5,438 nt of DNA from contig JACXTQ010000196.1 of assembly GCA_016919605.1 (NCBI GenBank), positions 1-5,438 of the forward strand, in the 5' to 3' direction. Made by a program: the position numbers and the translations under genes. Of the stretch, positions 1-5,438 are shown piece by piece (position 1 is the stretch's first letter; every line of letters begins with the position of its first letter). The notes under the pieces were generated by a model. It did not search any database. It was not told the origin of the DNA and worked only from the letters and a program-made list of their open reading frames with translations. This DNA is from Methylovulum sp. GTDB taxonomy: Bacteria; Pseudomonadota; Gammaproteobacteria; Methylococcales; Methylomonadaceae.

Positions 1-8
1 AAAAACGA

Positions 9-230
9 TTAAAAGCCAAATTCAGACTCGTCAAAATCTTCAAATTGCTCTCGTAAACGCTTTTTTTCCCAATAGATTTCAATCTTTCTTCGTGCATCTC
101 TTTTAACGGTCTCTTCTTCAGCAAGACCGTCAGAAATTGAGAATTCACCACCTTCAAAGATATCATCTTCATCATGTTCAATTTCGGGAGAACCTGTTTT
201 AGGTGCTGATTTAGTGGGTACTTTATTCAT
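9..230 (-). CDS. Small acidic protein, probable PA3496 family (function unknown)
   Basis: The 73-aa product is soluble-looking: no signal peptide or membrane segment. It has a Pro/Lys-containing N-terminus, an acidic middle (HDEDDIFEGGEF, residues 19-30), a basic amphipathic stretch ARRKIEIYWEKKRLREQ (46-62) that is likely helical, and an acidic, Phe-rich tail (FEDFDESEFGF). This layout, a variable acidic N-terminus followed by an Arg/Lys/Glu helix with a KRLREQ core, recalls the short PA3496-type proteins of gammaproteobacteria, annotated as putative envelope-integrity proteins; I infer the family from memory, without a search. I chose the ATG at 230, since GAGA lies 6 nt upstream; an in-frame GTG at 242 would add four residues but has no ribosome binding site. 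It has its own predicted promoter, so a functional tie to kdp is not implied. Confidence 0.7.
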   Translation of the reverse strand: MNKVPTKSAPKTGSPEIEHDEDDIFEGGEFSISDGLAEEETVKRDARRKIEIYWEKKRLREQFEDFDESEFGF

Positions 231-242
231 TCTTAATCTCAC

Positions 243-569
243 GGTAATAAAAGTAACGTTATTAAAATAATATCAGACAGGCATGTAAAGCAATAAATAT
301 TGTCACAGCCCTTTTTCGACAGACCAACAACTTATCTGAATTTCAAATCAAAACAATGCTACCCTGTTATATCTCTTATTGGACATGATACTGTAAAACA
401 AATTGAAATACATGCTATCTGAATGAGGCAACACTTTGGTATTGGTTAATGACTAGTCTAGCCCAAATCCACCAAAATACTTTTTCAATGTGTAAAGTCT
501 GACCTTGATAAGAACAGACCAGTTCAATGATGCAAACATGAAATGGATAAACAACGAGGTTACTTATTT
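243..569. other. AT-rich spacer between kdpE and the small downstream gene
   Basis: This 327-bp stretch holds no supportable gene on either strand. It contains two copies of ACAGACCA (319-326, 514-521; a third copy, 572-579, lies in the end of kdpE), the perfect 8-bp palindrome GACTAGTC (451-458), a 9-bp direct repeat TATCTGAAT (333-341, 416-424), and a promoter for the gene below (261-289). The best hairpin after kdpE is GTCTG/CAGAC (519-515 with 501-497, 13-nt loop), followed only by a short T run. So I cannot place the end of the kdp transcript; it may end by a Rho-dependent route or read through. Confidence 0.6.
261..289 (-). promoter_or_regulatory. Predicted sigma70-type promoter of the small downstream gene
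   Basis: On the minus strand TTTACA (289-284) and TTTAAT (266-261) each match the -35 and -10 consensus at 5 of 6 positions, with an ideal 17-bp spacer. Transcription would start near 254, giving a leader of about 24 nt before the ATG at 230. It suggests that the small gene is expressed independently of kdp. Confidence 0.5.
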
Positions 570-579
570 TTACAGACCA
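319..579. repeat. Three direct copies of ACAGACCA (TGGTCTGT on the coding strand)
   Basis: Exact copies lie at 319-326, 514-521 and 572-579. The first and third extend to 9 bp (ACAGACCAA). All are in the same orientation. The third covers the last codons of kdpE (GGT CTG TAA). Spacing is uneven (195 and 58 bp), so this is not a tandem array. The function is unknown and chance is possible in so short a motif. Confidence 0.35.
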
Positions 580-1274
580 ATATCTGCGAAACGGTAGCCA
601 ATCCCTGCCTCTGTTAGCAAGTAGCGCGGATGTGCGGGATCCATTTCCAGCTTTTGCCGCAATTGCCCCATGTATATCCTGACATAATGAGCATGTTCGA
701 CATAGGTCGGTCCCCAAACATGCAGCAACAATTGCCGATGGGTAACCACTTTTCCAAAATTGCGGATTAAAACCGTCAACAACCGGTATTCAATTGGTGT
801 CAGATGAATTTCTTTATCATTGACATGAACACTACGTCGGGACAAATCCACACGTAAATCACCTGAACAGAACAAAGCTCCTACCCCATCACCAGCAACT
901 TGTGCCGAATGCCTTAAAGATACTCGAATCCGCGCCAGCAACTCGCCGATACTGAACGGCTTGGTTAAGTAGTCATCCGCACCGGTATCCAACGCCAGTA
1001 CCTTATCGCTTTCCTGACTGCGTGCCGAAAGCACAATAATCGGCAAATTCGACCATTCGCGAACTTTACTGATGACAGTAATCCCGTCCATTTGCGGCAA
1101 ACCCAGATCAAGAACTACCAGATCAGGCTTTCGCATACTGATTTCCAGCAACCCGCGCTCACCTGTTTCTGCAATAAACAGTTGAAAGCCATGCGCACAG
1201 AGGCTGGTTCGCAAAAAACGGCCAATTTGCGGGTCATCTTCAATGATTACAATAACCTGTTTGGCGGTATTCAT
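570..1274 (-). CDS. kdpE: KdpE, OmpR/PhoB-type response regulator of the kdp operon
   Basis: KdpE is the cytoplasmic partner of KdpD; when phosphorylated it binds DNA and activates kdpFABC. The 234-aa product is near the family length (225 in E. coli). The receiver domain (about 6-118) has the acidic pocket Glu12, Asp13 and Asp14, phospho-acceptor Asp56 in VVLDLGLP, switch Ser83 in VLSARS and Lys105 in LTKPF. A short linker (about 119-136) leads to a winged-helix effector domain (about 137-230) with LTPIEYRLL (158-166), the recognition-helix region HAHYVRIYMGQLRQKLE (194-210) and the terminal wing TEAGIGYRF (221-229), all very like E. coli KdpE. The start at 1274 gives a normal short N-terminus before the first beta strand, and I see no later Met that would keep the acidic pocket. 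It overlaps the kdpD end by 35 nt. No convincing terminator follows. Confidence 0.97.
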   Translation of the reverse strand: MNTAKQVIVIIEDDPQIGRFLRTSLCAHGFQLFIAETGERGLLEISMRKPDLVVLDLGLPQMDGITVISKVREWSNLPIIVLSARSQESDKVLALDTGADDYLTKPFSIGELLARIRVSLRHSAQVAGDGVGALFCSGDLRVDLSRRSVHVNDKEIHLTPIEYRLLTVLIRNFGKVVTHRQLLLHVWGPTYVEHAHYVRIYMGQLRQKLEMDPAHPRYLLTEAGIGYRFADIGL

Positions 1275-4011
1275 CCGATATCAGTTCCTCACTCATTGTA
1301 GGTGGCATTTCATCGGCAGGCAGGATAAAAAAGAACTGGGCTCCGCCACCCTGGCGATTATTGGCGCCGATAACACCGCCGTGGGCATTAACAATAGCCT
1401 TGCAGATTGCCAAACCCAAACCGGCACCGCTTTGCGTACCCTCACGTTTGAGGCGATAAAACTTATCGAACAGTTTATCTTCCTCACCTGCGGGAATACC
1501 GGCACCGCGATCGGCTACCGTTATTTTTATGGTATGTAGACTCCGCTCTGCCATAATATCAATAACGCTATCCGAAGGGGTATATTTACAAGCATTTTCC
1601 AGGAAATTGATCAGAACTTGTTCAATCAATACCGCATCCAAGTGTGCAAGTGTAAGAACATCAGGCAGCTTGACTTTAATCGTCCGTCCCTGCAACCGCT
1701 TGGTCATGCGTGTCAACGCAGCGCCGATAACTTCATCCAGCGGATACCACTGTCGATTAAGCTGCACTTGCCCGGCATCTAGCCTAGCCATATCAAGAAT
1801 ATTATTGGTCAGATTTGACATGCGCAACGCTTCGTCATAAATGGTCAGGCTTAATTCCTGCCGATCATCAACTGACAAATGTGCGTCATTTTCCACCAGC
1901 GTACTGGCAGCGCCAACAATCGAGGCTAATGGCGTACGCAAATCGTGGGAAATGGCGCTCAACAGCGAATTTCGCAAAACTTCAGACTCTATCCGCATGC
2001 TGTTTTGTTGCGCCTCTTCAGCAAAACGCACACGCTCAATAGCTTGGGCAATCTGACTAATAAAGGTATCCAGCAAGCGCCGTTGCTCCGGCAGAAAAAC
2101 CCGCCGCAAATTTGCAGCACGCAACGCCAGTACACCGATCACTCCACGAAAACCGGGCATTGGCAAAAACACCGCATTGGCTCCTGGCAAAGTATCGGTT
2201 CCTTGCCCCGCCATCTGCCCATTATCAAATACCCATTGCGCGACACTGAGATCACAACCTCGGAGCGACTCAGTGACTGGCGGATCGAGCGGATAAGCAA
2301 TCCTTCCATCCTCCATGGGAAACAACAAGACATTAGCGCCTCCAAACTCTGCCTTGATATGGCGAGTTGCAACACGAGCCGCATCAGTCAAAGTACGGCA
2401 AGTCGCCAGTTCCTCACTGAGCGCATAAAGTACACTTGCTCGCCGCTCACGATGTGCAGCCACTTTGGCCTGAGAGCGCATATTACTGGTGAGATGGCTG
2501 ATAACCAGAGACACCAGCAGCATAATCAGAAAAGTGACCAAATACTGAGCGTCGGCAACGGCAAAGGTCAGCGCTGGACTGACAAAGAAAAAATCGAAAG
2601 CAGCGACACTCAGCACCGAAGCCAAAACCGAAGCTTCGCGACCAAAACGTGTAGCCACAAACACAACCCCTAGCAAATAAATCATAACCAAATTAGCGGC
2701 TTCAAATTGCCCTGCCATCAACCAGGCCAACAAACTGCAACAAACCGGAGTGGCGACAGCCCAGAACCAGCCTGACCAACGCTTTCTTGTCCTATCCCAA
2801 GGATAACTGGCAAGCGTAGCTTTGGTAACGTTACCATGCTTACGATCGGCCTGCTCGAGACTGTCATCGCGAGGACTTCCCAACAAATAAATATTGATGT
2901 TATGGGCATCGCTAATCAAGACATCGACCACCGAGCCCAACAACCAACGTTTCCAACCTCTGCGTCCGGGTTTACCCAACACAATTTTGCTAACATTACG
3001 CACCCGGGCGAAATTCAGCACAGCATCACTAATCACCAACGCTGACAACGTCACCGTTTCAATACCCAACTGCTCTGCGAGACGCAACACCTTCAAAACC
3101 GCATCACGGCGCTCGGCAGGTAGGCGCTGCAATTCCGGCGTTTCCACATAAACAACAATACACTGGGCATGAAGACTAGTCGCCAAGCGCTTTCCAGCGC
3201 GTACCAAACGTTCGGCAATGGCGTTAGAGCCAATGCACACCAATAGCCTTTCACCAACCTGCCAGACATCGCGTATCGCGTGGTCATCGCGATAATCCTG
3301 CATCTGGGCATCAACCCGGTCAGCGGTCAAACGCAAAGACAACTCCCGCAAGGCAATCAGGTTGCCTTTGCGGAAGAAATGCTGCATGGCCCACTCCGCC
3401 TGTTGCGGCAGATAGACTTTACCTTCCTTAAGGCGCACTAGCAAATCATCAGGCGGCAAGTCAATCAGTTCCACTTCATCGGCCAGTTCAAATATCGTGT
3501 CGGGTATGGTTTCCTTAACCTGCACACCCGTCACCTGACTAACATCATCATTCAAGCTTTCCAGATGCTGAACGTTAAGCGTACTGTAGACATCAATACC
3601 GGCGTTGAGCAACTCCTCGACATCCTGCCAACGTTTTGGATGACGGCAGCCGGGCGCATTACTGTGCGCCAGTTCATCAACCAGAATAAGCGTCGGGCGC
3701 CGCTTTAGCGCCTGATCCAAATCAAACTCACGCAGCACCGCTCCGCGATGGTTCACCAATTTGGGCGGCAAGAGCTCGAGCCCTTGTAAAACAGAGATGG
3801 TTTCCTGACGCTCATGGGTTTCCACCAACCCCACCAGCACATCAATATTTTCAGTGCGTTTAGTATGTGCAGCCAATAGCATCGCGTAAGTTTTGCCAAC
3901 GCCTGCCGCTGCGCCGAAAAAAATTTTTAGCTTACCTTTGTTACTCTGATTTAGTTCACGCTCTACTCGCGCGAGAAGAGCATCAGGATTAGGGCGAGTA
4001 GGTTCGTTCAT
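1240..4011 (-). CDS. kdpD: KdpD, K+/osmotic-stress sensor histidine kinase
   Basis: KdpD senses low K+ or ionic/osmotic stress at the inner membrane and phosphorylates KdpE. The 923-aa product is slightly longer than the E. coli protein (894 aa). Domains in order: KdpD N-terminal domain (about 24-235) with Walker A GAAAGVGKT (33-41) and Walker B LILVDE (108-113); USP-like domain (about 253-378); four membrane helices near 414-432, 439-454, 461-480 and 489-507; an Arg-rich stretch after TM4 (512-524); a GAF-like region (about 525-660); HisKA with SHDLRTPL, phospho-acceptor His689; and HATPase with N-box NFLENACKY (802-810), G1 DRGAGIP (834-840), F-box FDKFYR (848-853) and G2 GAGLGLA (862-868). 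All kinase motifs are intact. The USP domain carries a full GX2GX9GS motif (Gly346, Gly349, Gly359, Ser360). The ATG at 4011 gives the typical N-terminus (EPTRPNPDALL), but no clear Shine-Dalgarno precedes it. The last 35 nt overlap kdpE. Confidence 0.97.
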   Translation of the reverse strand: MNEPTRPNPDALLARVERELNQSNKGKLKIFFGAAAGVGKTYAMLLAAHTKRTENIDVLVGLVETHERQETISVLQGLELLPPKLVNHRGAVLREFDLDQALKRRPTLILVDELAHSNAPGCRHPKRWQDVEELLNAGIDVYSTLNVQHLESLNDDVSQVTGVQVKETIPDTIFELADEVELIDLPPDDLLVRLKEGKVYLPQQAEWAMQHFFRKGNLIALRELSLRLTADRVDAQMQDYRDDHAIRDVWQVGERLLVCIGSNAIAERLVRAGKRLATSLHAQCIVVYVETPELQRLPAERRDAVLKVLRLAEQLGIETVTLSALVISDAVLNFARVRNVSKIVLGKPGRRGWKRWLLGSVVDVLISDAHNINIYLLGSPRDDSLEQADRKHGNVTKATLASYPWDRTRKRWSGWFWAVATPVCCSLLAWLMAGQFEAANLVMIYLLGVVFVATRFGREASVLASVLSVAAFDFFFVSPALTFAVADAQYLVTFLIMLLVSLVISHLTSNMRSQAKVAAHRERRASVLYALSEELATCRTLTDAARVATRHIKAEFGGANVLLFPMEDGRIAYPLDPPVTESLRGCDLSVAQWVFDNGQMAGQGTDTLPGANAVFLPMPGFRGVIGVLALRAANLRRVFLPEQRRLLDTFISQIAQAIERVRFAEEAQQNSMRIESEVLRNSLLSAISHDLRTPLASIVGAASTLVENDAHLSVDDRQELSLTIYDEALRMSNLTNNILDMARLDAGQVQLNRQWYPLDEVIGAALTRMTKRLQGRTIKVKLPDVLTLAHLDAVLIEQVLINFLENACKYTPSDSVIDIMAERSLHTIKITVADRGAGIPAGEEDKLFDKFYRLKREGTQSGAGLGLAICKAIVNAHGGVIGANNRQGGGAQFFFILPADEMPPTMSEELISDEYRQTGYCNH
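1286..1290 (-). promoter_or_regulatory. Probable ribosome binding site of kdpE, inside kdpD
   Basis: GAGGA on the minus strand lies 11 nt before the kdpE ATG (1274) and within the last codons of kdpD. The spacing is a little long but usable. Its position inside translated kdpD fits translational coupling of sensor and regulator. Confidence 0.5.
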
Positions 4012-4046
4012 TTTAGTTTTTAACGCTAAGGGCAGAAGGTCAGGTT

Positions 4047-4619
4047 TTAATCAGGCAACCCATCCAACTCCAAATTCAATTTCAGCACATTCACCCGCGG
4101 TTCACCCAATATTCCGAATTGTCTGGCTTCGGTAAAACGCGTCACCAAGCCTTCAACTTGAGCGACGGGCAAATGCCTTTCCACAGCAATACGGTGTGCT
4201 TGATACAAAGCGGCGGCTGGGCTGATGTGCGGATCTAAACCGCTGGCGGAAGCTGTGACCAAATCAACCGGAATCAATCCGCTTTGGTTGGGATCAACAT
4301 TGTGAAGGGTGTTGATACGTTCCTTAACCGCCGCCATTAACAACGGATTGGTTGGCCCCAAATTAGAACCACTGGACGCAGCTGCATTGTAAGCAGGAGA
4401 CGTTGCCGAAGGTCGTCCCCAGAAATAATCGGAGCGGGTAAAACTTTGCCCAATTAATGCCGAGCCTTGGAGTTTGTCACCGTTTAACAATAAACTGCCA
4501 TTGGCCTGGTTAGGGAAGAAAGCTTGGGTGCTAAACCTGACTAATAGGGGATAAATTATGCCTGTTAATACTGTGAACAATATCAGTAAGAATACGGCGG
4601 GTTTTATGGTACTTTGCAT
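4047..4619 (-). CDS. kdpC: KdpC, K+-transporting ATPase accessory subunit
   Basis: KdpC is the small subunit of KdpFABC, anchored in the inner membrane by one N-terminal helix; it is thought to stabilise the complex and raise its affinity for ATP or K+. The 190-aa product matches the family length (about 190 in E. coli). Residues 7-27 form the single membrane helix (PAVFLLILFTVLTGIIYPLL region). Family signatures follow in order: QANGSLL (38-44), GSALIGQSF (52-60), YFWGRPSAT (65-73), GSNLGPTNP (84-92), VDLVTASASGLDPHISPAAA (118-137) and a C-terminal VNVLKLNLELD stretch (176-186). The ATG at 4619 is preceded by GAGG at 8 nt, and the N-terminus aligns with known KdpC proteins, so the start is secure. 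kdpD follows after 35 nt. Confidence 0.97.
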   Translation of the reverse strand: MQSTIKPAVFLLILFTVLTGIIYPLLVRFSTQAFFPNQANGSLLLNGDKLQGSALIGQSFTRSDYFWGRPSATSPAYNAAASSGSNLGPTNPLLMAAVKERINTLHNVDPNQSGLIPVDLVTASASGLDPHISPAAALYQAHRIAVERHLPVAQVEGLVTRFTEARQFGILGEPRVNVLKLNLELDGLPD

Positions 4620-4741
4620 GACGGATGCCTCAAATTCATAGTTAAACGGATGTCCTGAACAAAGTTAAAAGTATCAATCACTTATAACGATACACTTTTT
4701 GCCTCGGCTCATACTATGGCTTATCTTAATAAACCGAAAAC
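4620..4741 (-). other. kdpB-kdpC intergenic spacer, 122 nt, with two weak hairpins
   Basis: This spacer is long for a kdp operon, where kdpB and kdpC usually nearly abut. Reading on the minus strand, just after the kdpB stop, GGTTTAT (4735-4729) and ATAAGCC (4724-4718) can pair as a 7-bp RNA stem (one G-U) around a TAAG loop. A second, imperfect stem pairs AAAAGTGTATC (4699-4689) with GATACTTTT (4675-4667), leaving a 2-nt bulge and a 13-nt loop. Neither is GC-rich, so neither is a convincing intrinsic terminator. They could affect mRNA processing or the ratio of KdpB to KdpC, but that is inference. I see no gene here and no convincing promoter. Confidence 0.5.
4628..4631 (-). promoter_or_regulatory. 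Ribosome binding site of kdpC
   Basis: The minus strand reads GAGG, 8 nt before the ATG at 4619. It is the only good Shine-Dalgarno match near this start and supports independent initiation of kdpC after the long spacer. Confidence 0.65.
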
Positions 4742-5438
4742 TTAAATCACCCCCAACCCCAAATCAATCAACTTAATCCCAATAAACGGCACGATCACGC
4801 CACCGCCGCCATACACCAATAAATTGTTCCTCAGCAGATGTTCCGCGCTTTGCGGATGGTATTTCACGCCTTTCAAGGCCAGAGGAATGAGCGCTACGAT
4901 GATAAGGGCGTTGAAGATAACGGCTGACAATATGGCATTGTTCGGGCTACTTAAGGCCATGATGTTGAGTGCGCCCAGTTCTGGATAGGTGCTGGCAAAA
5001 GCGGCGGGAACGATGGCGAAATATTTGGCGAGGTCGTTGGCGAGGCTGAAAGTGGTCAGCGCGCCACGGGTCATGAGCATTTGTTTACCCGTTTCGACAA
5101 TTTCAATCAATTTGGTGGGATTGGAGTCCAAATCGACCATATTGCCCGCTTCTTTGGCGGCTTGCGTGCCGGAGTTCATGGCGACGGCGACATCGGCTTG
5201 GGCGAGGGCGGGCGCATCGTTGGTGCCGTCTCCGGTCATAGCGACAAGGCGGCCTTCGGTTTGATGGGTGCGGATCAATTTCAGTTTCGCTTCGGGCGTG
5301 GCTTCGGCAAGGAAATCATCCACACCGGCTTCGGCGGCGATGGCAGCGGCGGTCAGGCGATTGTCACCGGTAATCATGATGGTTTTAATGCCCATGCGCC
5401 GCAATTCGATAAAGCGTTCTTTGATGCCGCCTTTAACG
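4742..5438 (-). CDS. kdpB: KdpB, K+-transporting P-type ATPase catalytic subunit (C-terminal 231 residues; 5' end outside window)
   Basis: KdpB is the inner-membrane subunit of KdpFABC that hydrolyses ATP to drive K+ uptake through KdpA. Only the C-terminal third is visible: the frame is open to the window edge and ends in TAA at 4744-4742. The fragment aligns without gaps to E. coli KdpB (682 aa, recalled) from about residue 449, so some 448 residues, including the DKTGT phosphorylation site, lie outside. Visible are the P-domain motif MITGDN (fragment residues 21-26), the hinge motif TGDGTNDAP (68-76), and SLANDLAKYF, whose Asp135 and Lys138 match the TM5 residues Asp583 and Lys586 of E. 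coli. Hydrophobic segments follow at about 140-150, 168-188 and 207-227. A TTG at 5404 is not the start, because conserved KdpB sequence continues upstream of it. Identity is certain; kdpA and kdpF would be expected beyond 5438. Confidence 0.97.
   Translation of the reverse strand, partial: VKGGIKERFIELRRMGIKTIMITGDNRLTAAAIAAEAGVDDFLAEATPEAKLKLIRTHQTEGRLVAMTGDGTNDAPALAQADVAVAMNSGTQAAKEAGNMVDLDSNPTKLIEIVETGKQMLMTRGALTTFSLANDLAKYFAIVPAAFASTYPELGALNIMALSSPNNAILSAVIFNALIIVALIPLALKGVKYHPQSAEHLLRNNLLVYGGGGVIVPFIGIKLIDLGLGVI

Noticed and set aside
497..519. GTCTG/CAGAC hairpin after kdpE as an intrinsic terminator
   Set aside because: The stem is only 5-6 bp with a 13-nt loop and just three T residues follow.
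453..539. 28-codon minus-strand ORF (MFASLNWSVL start) in the kdpE downstream spacer
   Set aside because: No Shine-Dalgarno precedes the ATG, and a frame this short is expected by chance.
415..717. 100-codon minus-strand frame overlapping the 3' end of kdpE
   Set aside because: It is out of frame with conserved KdpE winged-helix sequence and resembles no known protein.
1945..2673. Long open frame (242 codons) on the plus strand, inside kdpD
   Set aside because: It is antisense to clearly conserved KdpD sequence, and its product has no recognisable domain and low-complexity polar composition.
4635..4680. Possible internal promoter before kdpC (TTGTTC with TATGAA, 16-bp spacing)
   Set aside because: The match is poor and transcription would begin at or past the kdpC ribosome binding site.
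4674..4712. 12-codon minus-strand ORF (MSRGKKCIVISD) between kdpB and kdpC, considered as a leader peptide or KdpF
   Set aside because: It lacks the hydrophobic helix of KdpF, has only a weak ribosome binding site, and no attenuator structure is convincing.

Overview
The window is the downstream part of a kdp operon, the high-affinity ATP-driven K+ uptake system and its sensor/regulator pair, followed by one small unrelated gene. All supported genes lie on the minus strand, so transcription runs from high to low coordinates: kdpB (3' part only, cut by the window edge), kdpC, kdpD, kdpE, then a small acidic ORF resembling the PA3496 family. The protein sequences resemble those of the E. coli Kdp proteins closely. 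Together with the PA3496-like neighbour, this suggests a gammaproteobacterium. A methanotroph or other environmental lineage is possible, but I cannot fix the genus from sequence alone.

Layout: 5438-4742 is the last 231 codons of kdpB (C-terminal catalytic and membrane part of the P-type ATPase subunit). 4741-4620 is a 122-nt spacer, with two weak AT-rich hairpins. 4619-4047 is kdpC. A 35-nt gap without an obvious ribosome binding site leads to kdpD (4011-1240). kdpE (1274-570) overlaps the end of kdpD by 35 nt, so the two are probably translationally coupled. 569-243 is an AT-rich spacer with no gene, no convincing terminator, three copies of an 8-bp repeat (one in the end of kdpE) and a good sigma70-type promoter at its far end. 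That promoter reads into the small gene, 230-9.

How it works together (family knowledge): KdpA (outside the window) forms the K+ pore, KdpB hydrolyses ATP, KdpC stabilises the complex, and KdpD senses low K+ or osmotic stress and phosphorylates KdpE, which activates the kdp promoter. That promoter should lie upstream of kdpF/kdpA, beyond coordinate 5438. Every key residue I checked in the visible parts is present, so the system looks functional.

I found no new biological system here. The points worth a second look are modest: the long kdpB-kdpC spacer, the 35-nt kdpD/kdpE overlap, a complete USP-type nucleotide-binding motif in KdpD that E. coli KdpD (as recalled) lacks, the short repeats after kdpE, and the start choice of the small gene.
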